A stretch of 64,000 bases of DNA from Nostoc sp. NIES-4103 (GCF_002368335.1 NZ_AP018288.1:5419763-5483762); one strand, 5' to 3'. Counted from the stretch's first letter, positions 53,976-62,476 are shown. The notes: generated from the letters alone by a model not told the origin. A program made the numbers and translations.

Positions 53976-54778
53976 AACTAGCTGAATCGTACTTTTTACC
54001 TGATGAAACTTCGCAACCATTAATTCAAGCTGAGAATGTCAGCTTGCAATACGGGCAAAAAACAGCTTTTGCCAATGTCAACATTAGTATTAATGCTGGG
54101 GAAATTGTTGCTTTGGTGGGGCCTTCTGGTTGTGGTAAAACCAGCTTTTTGAGTTGCCTCAACCGTCTCACTGATTTGATTCCCCATTGTCAGGTGAAAG
54201 GGAGAATTCGTATAGGTAATTTAGAAGTGCTGGATGCCAAAATAGATGCGATCGCACTACGGCGCAAAGTCGGTATGATCTTTCAAAAACCGAATCCATT
54301 TCCTTTATCTATTTGGAAGAATTTAGAATTACCTCTACGAGAACATGGCATACGTAACCGAGAACAAATTGATGCGATCGTCGAAACTACCCTCCAAGAT
54401 GTGGGACTATGGGACGAAGTTAAAGACCGATTGCATAGTTCTGCTTTAGCACTTTCTGGTGGACAGCAACAACGCTTGTGCATAGCTAGAGCTTTGGGTT
54501 TACAACCAGAAGTTATTTTATTAGATGAACCTTGCAGCGCCCTTGACCCCATCTCTAGCGGTGTTGTCGAAGATTTAATTACTAGCTTGCGGGGACGTTA
54601 TACCCTGCTGATTGTCACCCACAATTTGGCACAAGCAAAGCGGATTGCGGATCAAGTTGCGTTGTTTTGGGTACAAGATGGCATCGGACAGTTAATTGAG
54701 TCAGGTAAGACAGCGCAAATCTTTGAATCTCCTCAAAATCCGCTAACAGTTGCCTATGTAACAGGTGTCAGGGGTTGA
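53972..54778 (+). CDS. pstB: Phosphate ABC transporter ATPase PstB
   Basis: A 268-residue ATPase. Walker A GPSGCGKTS is at 50-58, the FQKPNPFPLSIW Q-loop follows, then signature LSGGQQQRLCIARAL and Walker B VILLDEPCSALDP. The FQKPNPFP segment is typical of PstB. It is coupled to pstA by ATGA. No phoU gene follows, unlike many bacterial pst operons. Confidence 0.94.
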   Translation: MKLAESYFLPDETSQPLIQAENVSLQYGQKTAFANVNISINAGEIVALVGPSGCGKTSFLSCLNRLTDLIPHCQVKGRIRIGNLEVLDAKIDAIALRRKVGMIFQKPNPFPLSIWKNLELPLREHGIRNREQIDAIVETTLQDVGLWDEVKDRLHSSALALSGGQQQRLCIARALGLQPEVILLDEPCSALDPISSGVVEDLITSLRGRYTLLIVTHNLAQAKRIADQVALFWVQDGIGQLIESGKTAQIFESPQNPLTVAYVTGVRG

Positions 54779-54850
54779 TCGAGGACTAGAAGGCAATAAT
54801 AAGGCATAGTTATTGATATGCTGCCTGAGTTATAGGTGGCACTATTAATT

Positions 54851-55064
54851 ATGGGTATTGAAGTACTACCAGCTTCCATTACTGATAAACCACTCATTCA
54901 GCGAATGATGGAGCTTTATCAATATGATTTCTCAGAAATTGAAGGGACAGATCTCAACAAGCATGGCTACTTTGGCTATCCTTACCTTGATTATTACTGG
55001 GTTGAAGCCGATCGTTATCCCTTTATCGTGCAGGTTGATGAAAAATTAGCTGGATTTGTTTTAG
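54851..55064 (+). pseudogene. GNAT acetyltransferase, 5' part, split by IS
   Basis: The N-terminal half of a GNAT-type N-acetyltransferase: MGIEVLPASITDKPLIQRMMELYQYDFSE ... YPFIVQVDEKLAGFVL. The frame enters the insertion sequence and stops after one more codon. Joining 55064 to 56925 restores GFVL-V-NQYTYFPGSQYSIAEFF in frame, matching the beta-strand order of the family, so the gene was whole before insertion. Confidence 0.85.
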
Positions 55065-55198
55065 CTTGAACTGACAGAAGCCTCTCACTTACCGCTATCG
55101 CGGTAAGTGATGAGATGAATGGCGTTTGTGTGTTGACGACAGTTCCCTGACCAATGCCGATAGGCGAGGGAAGGGAACATGGAGGAAACGAACAATTC

Positions 55199-55612
55199 TT
55201 AATCTTCTGGTTGTTGCTGATTTTCAATGTATTTTTTCAAAGTTGAAACGGTAACACCCCCACAACTAGCAATAAAATAAGAACCATTCCAAAAAACATC
55301 TTTACTATAAAAAGTTTTTAAATGTTCAAAAAATTCTTGTCTCAATTTTCTAGAGGAAATAGACTTTAAGTTATTGACCAACTTACTAAGTTCTAGGTCA
55401 GGATGATATTGGAATAGAAGATGTATGTGATTATCTTCACCGTTGAACTCAACAAGCTTGCAATCCCACTTTACTAATAACTCTTCAAAGATAGTGTGCA
55501 AGCGTTCTAACATTGCTGTGTTAAACGCTCTACGCCTGTATTTTGTTGTTAAAACAAGGTGGACTTTCAGGTCACTAACAGACCTCCCTTTGGAAACAAA
55601 GTCATTTTTCAT
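55199..55612 (-). CDS. tnpA: IS200/IS605 TnpA transposase (Y1 HUH)
   Basis: A 137-residue single-strand DNA transposase. The HUH motif is NHIHLLFQYHP (about 60-70), and the catalytic tyrosine is expected in TLKKYIENQQ near the C-terminus. YRRRAFNT and the SSRKLRQEF segment are typical. It should cut and join single-stranded IS ends at the subterminal hairpins. The frame is complete, so the element may be active. Confidence 0.93.
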   Translation of the reverse strand: MKNDFVSKGRSVSDLKVHLVLTTKYRRRAFNTAMLERLHTIFEELLVKWDCKLVEFNGEDNHIHLLFQYHPDLELSKLVNNLKSISSRKLRQEFFEHLKTFYSKDVFWNGSYFIASCGGVTVSTLKKYIENQQQPED

Positions 55613-55686
55613 TGGATTGTAGACTTCAATAAAAATCAGTGTATACTAAAAACCTAGCACTGATTTACAAAGGTGGTGATAAACAG

Positions 55687-56913
55687 TTGAGGACAACGTA
55701 TCAGTACAGATTACGCCCGACAAAACAACAAGCGACAGAAATAGACAGATGGTTGTCTATGTTGTGCGCTCAATATAATTACTTGTTGGCTGATAGATTC
55801 AACTGGTATGAGCAAAATTGTTGTCCTATCAACGCTTGTCCTCTTGTTTGTCATTTACCAGAATTCAGAGATAACCCGGATTACTATTCTCAAAAAAAAA
55901 CTTTACCCGAACTCAAGAAAACCCATCCACATTACAGCGAGATTTACTCGCAAGTTTTACAGGATGTAGTCAGGCGAGTTCAGGTAACTTTTGATAGGTT
56001 TTTAAAGGGTGATAGTAACGGTAAACGCAGTGGCAAACCCAGGTTTAAACCTCGTGACCGTTATAGAACTTTTACTTATCCTCAAATGAAGGATGGATGT
56101 TTGCAGGGTAATTTAATTAATCTTCCGATGCTTGGCAAGATTAAGGTAATTCTGCATCGTCCTATTCCTGATGGTTTTAAGATTAAAACCGCATCTGTAA
56201 CTAAAAAAGCCGATGGGTATTACCTAACTCTTAGCCTAGAAGATGCCACAGTTCCAGCAATCAAGCCTGATTTTAACCCTGAATCGATAACAGGTATTGA
56301 TGTTGGACTAAAAGAGTTTTTGACAACTGCTGAGGGTGAGGTAGCTCCTATCCCCCAACATTACCGCAAATCTCAAAAACGTTTACGAGTCATTCAAAAA
56401 CGTGTGTCACGGCGCAAAACAGGTAGTAAACGCAGGCTAAAAGCTGTTAAACAATTGGGTAGGCAGCACAAAAAAGTTGCTGACAAGCGCAAAGATTTTC
56501 ATTTCAAAACCGCTAATAATTTGCTTAAAAAGTATGATGTTATAGCTGTTGAAGATTTGAATGTTAAAGGACTTTCACGCTCTAAGCTAGCAAAGTCTGT
56601 ACTCGATGCCGGATGGTCAAGCTTTCTGTCAATCCTGACAAACAAAGCCGAAAATGCTGGTTTGTTGGTTATCCCAGTTAAAGCATCTGGCACTAGTCAA
56701 GATTGTTCTAGATGTGGGGCAAAAGTTCCTAAAAAACTGCATGAACGTTGGCACGATTGCCCCAATTGCGGGTGTAGTCTTCACCGTGACCACAATGCAG
56801 CAATAAATATCAAAAATAGAGCGGTAGGGCATTCCGTTCTTAAAGCCAAGAGCCTCCTAAGCAATAGCCGGATTGTCTTGGAAGCCTACACTTACCACGA
56901 AGTGGAAGTGTAG
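55687..56913 (+). CDS. tnpB: IS605 OrfB TnpB RNA-guided nuclease
   Basis: About 408 residues. RuvC acidic residues are present: Asp205 (GIDVGLKEF), Glu289 (VEDLNVKG) and Asp368 (HRDHNAAINI). The zinc ribbon CSRCG ... CPNCG is complete. TnpB proteins are RNA-guided DNA nucleases that help keep the element at its donor site. The start is TTG 55687 (RLRPTKQQ N-terminus, GGTGG upstream); GTG 55639 would add 16 residues. A guide RNA would be expected from the 3' end of the gene and right hairpin. Confidence 0.93.
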   Translation: MRTTYQYRLRPTKQQATEIDRWLSMLCAQYNYLLADRFNWYEQNCCPINACPLVCHLPEFRDNPDYYSQKKTLPELKKTHPHYSEIYSQVLQDVVRRVQVTFDRFLKGDSNGKRSGKPRFKPRDRYRTFTYPQMKDGCLQGNLINLPMLGKIKVILHRPIPDGFKIKTASVTKKADGYYLTLSLEDATVPAIKPDFNPESITGIDVGLKEFLTTAEGEVAPIPQHYRKSQKRLRVIQKRVSRRKTGSKRRLKAVKQLGRQHKKVADKRKDFHFKTANNLLKKYDVIAVEDLNVKGLSRSKLAKSVLDAGWSSFLSILTNKAENAGLLVIPVKASGTSQDCSRCGAKVPKKLHERWHDCPNCGCSLHRDHNAAINIKNRAVGHSVLKAKSLLSNSRIVLEAYTYHEVEV

Positions 56914-56940
56914 GAGTATGTCACTTAATCAGTATACTTA
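56750..56940 (+). ncRNA. Predicted omega-RNA (reRNA) of TnpB
   Basis: By analogy with other IS605 elements the guide RNA overlaps the tnpB 3' end and right terminal hairpin (56885-56914), with the guide running into flanking DNA after 56924. Boundaries are a guess; only the hairpin is seen directly. Confidence 0.4.
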
Positions 56941-57217
56941 TTTTCCCGGCAGCCAATACTCAATAGCAGAGTTTTTTATTTTGCGGAAGTATCGGATGCA
57001 AGGTATCGGTAAAAAGGTTGCTTTTCATATTTTCAATTTATTTGCCGGCAAATGGGAAATCCATCAAGTCCATACAAATATAGTCGCTCAAAAATTTTGG
57101 CGACATGTCATTAGAGCGTATACAGCAGGCAATTATACAGAAACTGTCATGGAAGATAAAGATTGGAAAGGCATTGTTCAGTGTTTTGATAATACAGATA
57201 GACTGGAAGATACATAA
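56925..57217 (+). pseudogene. GNAT acetyltransferase, 3' part, split by IS
   Basis: The C-terminal half of the GNAT gene: NQYTYFPGSQYSIAEFFILRKYRMQGIGKKVAFHIFNLFAGKWEIHQV. It contains the acetyl-CoA-binding RxxGxG-type segment (KYRMQGIGKKVA). An ATG at 56919 lies inside the IS end and might start a partial product without the first half. The remaining domain is undamaged, which points to recent insertion. Confidence 0.85.
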
Positions 57218-57755
57218 AAAATACTAAAAGTCAAGCCCGAACAACTCGTTGGTACTGAAATATAAAGTCTTTTCCTTTATTCATTTAATTCTCTCATTGC
57301 CGCTCAACTAAGCCCTAAATTAACCTGAGTTCGGGATAAGCCCAAACCATGATTCTATCGTTGACTGAAACTCCTAAAACTTACGCAAAACATCTCTCAA
57401 ACTCTCATAACTCTGTGATCTCTGTGCCTCTGTGAGTCCAGTCCCCGTCTTGGGGAGGCAGCCCCCGACAGGAGCGGTTCCCGGCGTTAGCGCAGCGAAG
57501 CGCGAGTCTTCTCCCAAGGGGAGACGCCAAAGGCGAACGAGCGTCTGGGGGACTGCCGAACCCGAAGGGCTTGTTGCCAGATGGGGAACTGGCGTTAGCG
57601 AAGCGGTAGCGACGAAGGAGCGTCACCCGAAGGGCGGTTCGATAAAATCTTCTTAACCCGAACTGAGGTTAAATTAACAAATTTGCTGTTAAAGCTATTA
57701 CTAACGAATTTCACAAAACAGTATAATCAAACACTAGATTTTCTGGAATAACAAG
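57218..57755. repeat. GC-rich dispersed repeat block
   Basis: 57430-57640 is much more GC-rich than its surroundings and built from motifs such as GCGTTAGCGCAGCGAAGCGC and GGGGAGACGCC, typical dispersed Nostocales repeats. Frames across it are low-complexity by-products. The flanks hold AACTCTGTGATCTCTGTGCCTCTGTG-like repeats. No gene is supported. Confidence 0.6.
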
Positions 57756-58064
57756 TCATAATATCCATTCGGAAGAGCGTTCACCCAAGTCTAAAGGTAT
57801 ACTGACAGCTTTCCCAAGTCGGGGGCGATCGCGCGTTTGTGTAATAAATGTTTGTACCTGGACTGCCCCACCCAAGGCATGAAGATAGTTAGCAACGCTA
57901 TCAAGATGGGCTTGGTACTCCTCCTCGCTTAAGGGGAATGAAGCTTGCTCAAGATACTTCCACATGATTTGTAAAAATATCTTGCCTTGTGTGCGCCTAA
58001 ACTGCACATCGTATGAATATCCCCACTTGTCAAGCAATAGCTTGCGTAATTCCTGTCCTGTCAT
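57756..58064 (-). CDS. DUF3067 family protein
   Basis: A 102-residue soluble protein conserved in cyanobacteria and plastids: MTGQELRKLLLDKWGYSYDVQFRRTQGKIFLQIMWKYLEQASFPLSEEEY. ATG 58064 gives the standard N-terminus; a TTG at 58076 adds four residues. The function is unknown, although chloroplast relatives suggest a role linked to photosynthetic complexes. It is divergent from petC. Confidence 0.85.
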   Translation of the reverse strand: MTGQELRKLLLDKWGYSYDVQFRRTQGKIFLQIMWKYLEQASFPLSEEEYQAHLDSVANYLHALGGAVQVQTFITQTRDRPRLGKAVSIPLDLGERSSEWIL

Positions 58065-58292
58065 AGCTTTTCTCAATTAGATTTTACATTTAGTTATGAT
58101 GTTAAGTTCCGTAACTCAAGTATGATAGGGATATAAAGAAATGTAATGCTAACAGAAAGGATGCTAAAAGAATCTTGGAACAAAGAAGTTTGGCATCGTT
58201 GCAGGCGTTAGCATTTCGACTCGACAGGAGTTGATCAAGTATTGCTACTCTTGTCAGAATGCTTAACAAAATACACAAAAAGCGCGTAGATT

Positions 58293-58832
58293 ATGGCTCA
58301 ATTTTCTGAATCAGCAGACGTGCCCGATATGGGGCGTCGTCAGTTCATGAATCTGCTCACTTTTGGGACTGTGACTGGAGTAGCCCTGGGTGCATTGTAT
58401 CCCGTTGTCAATTACTTTATTCCACCTGCTAGCGGTGGTGCTGGTGGTGGGACAACAGCAAAAGACGAGCTAGGCAACGATGTCAGCGTCAGTAAATTTC
58501 TAGAAAGCCGCAACCCAGGCGATCGCAGTCTCGTTCAAGGACTAAAAGGCGACCCCACCTACATTGTGGTGGAAAGCAAAGAGGCAATTGCCGATTACGG
58601 CATTAATGCCGTCTGCACCCACCTAGGTTGTGTCGTTCCTTGGAACACTGCTGAGAACAAGTTTAAATGTCCTTGTCACGGTTCCCAATACGATGCAACT
58701 GGTAAAGTTGTCCGGGGCCCAGCACCGAAGTCTTTAGCGTTGAGCCATGCCAAAACAGACAACGACAAAATTGTCTTAACTCCTTGGACTGAAACCGATT
58801 TCCGCACAGGCGAAGCACCTTGGTGGGCTTAA
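58293..58832 (+). CDS. petC: Cytochrome b6f Rieske iron-sulfur protein
   Basis: A 179-residue protein. MGRRQFMNLLTFGTVTGVALGALYPVVNYF is a twin-arginine-type uncleaved membrane anchor (about 14-43). A Gly-rich hinge follows (about 47-53). The [2Fe-2S] ligands are Cys108, His110, Cys126 and His129, with the disulfide pair Cys113 and Cys128 (CTHLGC, CPCHGSQY). It passes electrons from plastoquinol to cytochrome f. petA follows by 128 bp, the usual cyanobacterial petCA operon. Confidence 0.97.
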   Translation: MAQFSESADVPDMGRRQFMNLLTFGTVTGVALGALYPVVNYFIPPASGGAGGGTTAKDELGNDVSVSKFLESRNPGDRSLVQGLKGDPTYIVVESKEAIADYGINAVCTHLGCVVPWNTAENKFKCPCHGSQYDATGKVVRGPAPKSLALSHAKTDNDKIVLTPWTETDFRTGEAPWWA

Positions 58833-58960
58833 TTTAGTGCTGAGTGCTGAGTTGTTAGTCTAAAGTTCATAGTGTAAATCATTAACTATTGACTACTGAC
58901 TAATGACTAATGACTAATGACCAATGACCAATTCATCAGAGAATCGTTGTCCTTATTGAG

Positions 58961-59962
58961 ATGAGTAATGCTTTTACAACAGCGAGGTTAACTCGCAGTG
59001 CTAGGGCGATGGTAAAAACATTGCTCGTAGCGATCGCTACTGTGACATTTTTCTTCACCAGCGATCTAGCCCTTCCCCAAGCCGCTGCTGCCTATCCCTT
59101 TTGGGCACAGGCAACCTACCCTGAAACTCCGCGCGAACCTACCGGACGGATTGTTTGTGCTAACTGTCACCTAGCAGCCAAGCCCACGGAAGTAGAAGTA
59201 CCCCAATCAGTACTGCCTGACACTGTATTTAAAGCTGTGGTGAAAATTCCCTACGATACCAGCGTGCAGCAGGTTGGTGCTGATGGTTCAAAAACTGGCT
59301 TGAACGTAGGTGCTGTATTGATGTTGCCAGAAGGCTTCAAGATTGCACCAGAAGACCGCATTCCTGAAGAACTCAAAGAAGAAATCGGCGATACTTACTT
59401 CCAAACCTACAGAGAAGACAAAGAAAACGTCGTCATCGTCGGGCCTTTGCCTGGTGAACAATATCAGGAAATCGTCTTCCCAGTTCTTTCCCCCAACCCC
59501 GCAACTGATAAAAACATCCACTTCGGCAAATATGCAGTTCACGTAGGTGGGAACCGGGGACGCGGACAAGTTTATCCAACTGGTGAAAAGAGCAACAACT
59601 CAGTTTACACTGCTTCTGCAACTGGCACCATTACCAAGATTGCCAAAGAAGAAGACGAAGACGGTAACGTTAAATATATCCTGACCATCAAAACCGAATC
59701 TGGTGAAGAAGTCACTGATACGATTCCTTTAGGCCCAGAATTGATTGTTTCTGAAGGACAAGCAGTGAAATCTGGCGATGCTTTGACCAATAACCCCAAC
59801 GTTGGCGGATTCGGTCAAGATGATGGAGAAATTGTATTGCAAGACCCATCTAGAGTTCAATGGTTGATTGCATTCATCGCCTTGGTAATGCTGGCTCAAG
59901 TAATGCTAGTACTGAAGAAAAAGCAAGTTGAAAAAGTTCAAGCTGCTGAAATGAATTTCTAA
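58961..59962 (+). CDS. petA: Cytochrome f
   Basis: A 333-residue precursor. A cleaved signal ends AAAA-YPFWAQ, so the mature N-terminal Tyr45 can ligate heme. The heme site is C66-A-N-C69-H70. A lysine-rich small domain and a C-terminal membrane helix (about 298-318, WLIAFIALVMLAQVMLVL) follow. It accepts electrons from PetC and passes them to plastocyanin or cytochrome c6 in the thylakoid lumen. A strong terminator lies 27 bp after the stop. Confidence 0.97.
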   Translation: MSNAFTTARLTRSARAMVKTLLVAIATVTFFFTSDLALPQAAAAYPFWAQATYPETPREPTGRIVCANCHLAAKPTEVEVPQSVLPDTVFKAVVKIPYDTSVQQVGADGSKTGLNVGAVLMLPEGFKIAPEDRIPEELKEEIGDTYFQTYREDKENVVIVGPLPGEQYQEIVFPVLSPNPATDKNIHFGKYAVHVGGNRGRGQVYPTGEKSNNSVYTASATGTITKIAKEEDEDGNVKYILTIKTESGEEVTDTIPLGPELIVSEGQAVKSGDALTNNPNVGGFGQDDGEIVLQDPSRVQWLIAFIALVMLAQVMLVLKKKQVEKVQAAEMNF

Positions 59963-59988
59963 AATCTCTGTCAAATAATTACTTCTGA

Positions 59989-60018
59989 GACAGGCTAGAT
60001 GCCTGTCTTTTTTTTATC
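59989..60018 (+). terminator. Rho-independent terminator of petCA
   Basis: AGACAGGC (59989-59996), loop TAGAT, GCCTGTCT (60002-60009), then eight or more T. Confidence 0.9.
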
Positions 60019-60029
60019 TTTTTGTTATG

Positions 60030-60049
60030 TTATAACTATTGTTATAACT
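60030..60049. promoter_or_regulatory. Operator-like palindrome before prlF-yhaV
   Basis: Two GTTATAAC octamers, each self-complementary, are separated by TATT, 19 bp before the antitoxin ATG. AbrB/PrlF-type antitoxins autoregulate, so this is a candidate operator overlapping the -10 region. Confidence 0.55.
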
Positions 60050-60067
60050 AAATAACTAGATATTCTA

Positions 60068-60388
60068 ATGGCTGACAAAATTTATCCCATAACTCATGCA
60101 AAGGTTGGAAACCAAGACGGCTTCCGCTTACCACGTGCATTCTCTAAGGATTATCCTCATTTAGCCAATGCATCGGGTTACATTGAAGTAATATCTGATA
60201 ACACATTTTTAGTTCGGCTAGAAACTGATAACACTGATGAGGCTGATGAAGCTGAAAGCATAATGATGAGCCTTTTTCTTGATTTTTTAATGAAAGATGC
60301 TATACATAATCCATCTGATCTTGTTGCTTATACCCAAGAAATAAGTGATGAAATTGATGATTTACTTGCTGATGTAGTTATCGACTAA
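60068..60388 (+). CDS. PrlF/AbrB-like antitoxin
   Basis: A 106-residue acidic protein. The N-terminal half (KVGNQDGFRLPRAFSKDYPHLANASGYIEVISDNTFLVRLE) resembles a swapped-hairpin AbrB/SpoVT domain. The C-terminal half is an acidic tail (EISDEIDDLLADVVID) able to bind the toxin. Its stop overlaps the toxin ATG by one base. Its partner, operator palindrome and size support the antitoxin role; sequence alone is modest evidence. Confidence 0.75.
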   Translation: MADKIYPITHAKVGNQDGFRLPRAFSKDYPHLANASGYIEVISDNTFLVRLETDNTDEADEAESIMMSLFLDFLMKDAIHNPSDLVAYTQEISDEIDDLLADVVID

Positions 60389-60855
60389 TGACTACATTCA
60401 ATTGTAATGGATGGCAAATTTTTTCCTACCCATTATTCAATGAACAATGGATAGAATTGCGTAATAAAGTTCGGATTTTAAAAAATGACTTATCAAAAGA
60501 AGAATTTATTAAACATCCAGATGCAAAGCTATTAAAAGCCTTGAAGATTGGCATTAAAGAAAAGATTACTCAAGACCCCTTTGCTTCTTACTTTGTTTTA
60601 CAAAAACCTTTGCAAAAGTATGGTCGTCTCAAAAAAATAGGGCTACCTGAACGATATCGATTATTTTTTAGAGCGTTTAGAGAACAAAAAATTATTATTA
60701 TTCTTTGGTTAGGTTATCCTCGAAAAGAAGGCGATAAAAAAGATTGTTATCAGGTTTTCACAAAAAAAGTTGAAAATGGAGAGTTTCCTGATACTATAAA
60801 TGACATTCGTGCAGAATGTGAGTTAGATGATTCTGGTGATAATAATGAAGATTAA
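60388..60855 (+). CDS. YhaV-family toxin
   Basis: A 155-residue RelE-superfamily-like ribonuclease toxin: WQIFSYPLFNEQWIELRNKVRILK at the start, KLLKALKIGIKEKITQDP in the middle, and LPERYRLFFRAFREQKIIIILWLGYPRKEGDKKDCYQVFTKKVENGEFPD carrying the catalytic Arg/Lys/Tyr region. It follows a PrlF-like antitoxin with a one-base overlap. The antitoxin should block its RNase activity. The tail is Asp/Glu-rich. Confidence 0.85.
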   Translation: MTTFNCNGWQIFSYPLFNEQWIELRNKVRILKNDLSKEEFIKHPDAKLLKALKIGIKEKITQDPFASYFVLQKPLQKYGRLKKIGLPERYRLFFRAFREQKIIIILWLGYPRKEGDKKDCYQVFTKKVENGEFPDTINDIRAECELDDSGDNNED

Positions 60856-60904
60856 ATAGATTAGATACTGCGAAGATAGCTCAACTATAAGTATATATTT
60901 AATA

Positions 60905-61257
60905 ATAAATAAAGAAACTGCCGAGTATTATTTATGGGGTAATAATTGTCATGGCTAGCATCTTGTTAAACAACCACATTTGAGTGTGATTCAAGAATTA
61001 ATGCCACCAGGAACATTTGAAGTCAGACATTACATTATCACCAGCGATCGCACCAATTTTTCTTTATTTTATCTGGGAAAGCAATATTAGAAATGAACGG
61101 TTTTCGTCAAGTTATTTCTCAACACGAAGGTGTAGAAGTTCCGCCTAATATTCCCCACCAAATATTCAATGAAAGCGATTGTGATTTAGAATTTCTGGTA
61201 ATTTCACAGCCTCCCAGTCATGGCGATCGCATTCTTCGCAACCCTCACAGCCAGTAA
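60905..61257 (+). pseudogene. Cupin-domain protein, degenerate
   Basis: A broken cupin gene. Frame one reads KETAEYYLWGNNCHG, then a TAG where Trp is expected, then HLVKQPHLSVIQELMPPGTFEVRHY. A frameshift follows near 61050, after which another frame reads QFFFILSGKAILEMNG ... VISQHEGVEVPPNIPHQIFNESDCDLEFLVISQPPSHGDRI to TAA at 61255. The cupin histidines (RHY, PPNIPHQ) are partly visible. One stop and at least one frameshift make it non-functional unless the sequence is in error. Confidence 0.8.
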
Positions 61258-61335
61258 AATTCTGATGTGTAATACTTTCAACTTGAAACCAAGGTTAAAT
61301 TAAATCTAAACCTAGCTAAGTTGAGGTATCCGGCC

Positions 61336-61995
61336 ATGACAGCCTCAGTAGAATATATCGCCATTACCCCAATTGAATATCCAGATGAAGACGGTAAGCC
61401 GATGGCTGAAGGAGATATTCAGTGCAGTTACTTGATTTATGCAAGAAGCGCACTGCGAATTTATTTTCAAAATTGCCCAGATGTATATGTTGCAGGTAAT
61501 TTATTTATCTACTACGAAGAAGGAAATCCAGAGTCAGTTGTCGCGCCAGATGTTTTTGTCGTGTTTGGGGTAGAAAACCGTGACCGGCGGACTTACAAAA
61601 CTTGGGAAGAACACAATAAAAACCCTGATTTTGTCCTAGAGATTACCTCAAAAAGCACTCGCACCAAAGACCAAGGTGCAAAAAAAGGAATTTACGCCTT
61701 TCTGGGAGTGCAAGAATATTTCCAATATGACCCAATAGGTGATTATCTCACTCCCCAACTCCAAGGTTTACATTTAGTCGATGGGAATTATTTCCCAGTT
61801 GCAACTAATACCCAGCCAGATGGTAGAGTTTCGCTACGCAGTGAAGTATTGGGGCTAGAGTTGCAACTAGAGGACGGAAAATTACGCTTTTACAACCCAG
61901 CAACAGGTAAAACGCTGTTAAGCCATCAAGAGGAAGCAGCCGCAAGACAAGCAGCAGAAGAGAAAGCGCAAAGATTAGCAGCTAAACTCCGATAA
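61336..61995 (+). CDS. Uma2 family restriction-endonuclease-fold protein
   Basis: A 219-residue protein of the cyanobacterially expanded Uma2 (DUF820) family. YVAGNLFIYYEEGNPESVVAPDVFVVFGV is followed by PDFVLEITSKSTRTKDQGAKKGIYAFLGVQEYFQYDP, the PD-(D/E)xK-type core (Asp in APDV, Glu in LEIT, Lys omitted or replaced by Ser in TSKS). It ends in an Ala/Glu coiled-coil tail. ATG 61336 is preferred to TTG 61321. Members are abundant and poorly characterised, with links to mobile DNA. Confidence 0.85.
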   Translation: MTASVEYIAITPIEYPDEDGKPMAEGDIQCSYLIYARSALRIYFQNCPDVYVAGNLFIYYEEGNPESVVAPDVFVVFGVENRDRRTYKTWEEHNKNPDFVLEITSKSTRTKDQGAKKGIYAFLGVQEYFQYDPIGDYLTPQLQGLHLVDGNYFPVATNTQPDGRVSLRSEVLGLELQLEDGKLRFYNPATGKTLLSHQEEAAARQAAEEKAQRLAAKLR

Positions 61996-62054
61996 TTAAA
62001 TATTGACCCAGATAACCTTTAGAAAAATAGCTAAAAGCAACACATGAATCAGCT

Positions 62055-62082
62055 GTAGGGGCGTACAGCTGTACGCCCCTAC
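62055..62082. repeat. 28-bp perfect palindrome
   Basis: GTAGGGGCGTACAG followed by its exact complement. Short outer arms ACATGA and TCATGT extend the foldback. The same palindrome, interrupted by a MITE, is at 5660-5887. Confidence 0.85.
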
Positions 62083-62223
62083 TCATGTATTTCAGGGTAA
62101 TTGAGTGTGGAATACCCTACCTAGAACATCGGTATGCACACCATATGGATATATTGCAAGTTTTAGTAAATAAACGTTACATTTATTTACATAAAGTTAT
62201 AAAAAATAAATCAGAGGTTTGTG

Positions 62224-62451
62224 ATGACTATCTTAATTGCATTATTGGTTGTAGGTTGGGTAGCTGCTTCAGTTATAGGTTCTCTAGCTTACTTCTTGGG
62301 AGAGCAAAGCAAGCCTATCCACGAACGCAACTGGCGTTCTGATTCTTTTGAAAAACTGGCTAAGTCCATTACTGGTAAAGACATAGATTATAGCGATCGC
62401 ACTCCTGCCTATGCTATGGATGCTTATGCTAGCCGCACTCTACCCCAATAA
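62224..62451 (+). CDS. psb35: Psb35-like photosystem II assembly protein
   Basis: A 75-residue protein with one N-terminal membrane helix (ILIALLVVGWVAASVIGSLAYFLG) and a conserved cytoplasmic tail GEQSKPIHERNWRSDSFEKLAKSITG. This is the pattern I associate with cyanobacterial Psb35 (Ssl2148 type), described as a photosystem II assembly factor. GAGG lies about 7 bp before ATG 62224; an upstream in-frame GTG is possible. A terminator follows 25 bp after the stop. Confidence 0.75.
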   Translation: MTILIALLVVGWVAASVIGSLAYFLGEQSKPIHERNWRSDSFEKLAKSITGKDIDYSDRTPAYAMDAYASRTLPQ

Positions 62452-62476
62452 TAGGTTACTAGCATGTCAATAAAAT

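Larger units (their letters stand above)
55065..56924. mobile_element. IS200/IS605-family insertion sequence with tnpA and tnpB
   Basis: About 1,860 bp. The left end has a hairpin TCACTTACCGC/GCGGTAAGTGA (55085-55095 and 55100-55110). The right end has a hairpin CCTACACTT-CCAC/GTGG-AAGTGTAGG (56885-56898 and 56902-56914), which overlaps the tnpB stop. Divergent tnpA and tnpB lie between. There is no target duplication, as expected for this family. Borders are set by restoring the GNAT reading frame; they may be off by a base or two. Confidence 0.85.

Noticed and set aside
57432..57656. GC-rich frames in the 57.4-57.6 kb repeat block
   Set aside because: Both strands are open only because of repeated GC-rich units; no family resemblance.
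62085..62342. Frame overlapping psb35 in another phase
   Set aside because: Overlaps most of the psb35 coding sequence and lacks conserved features.
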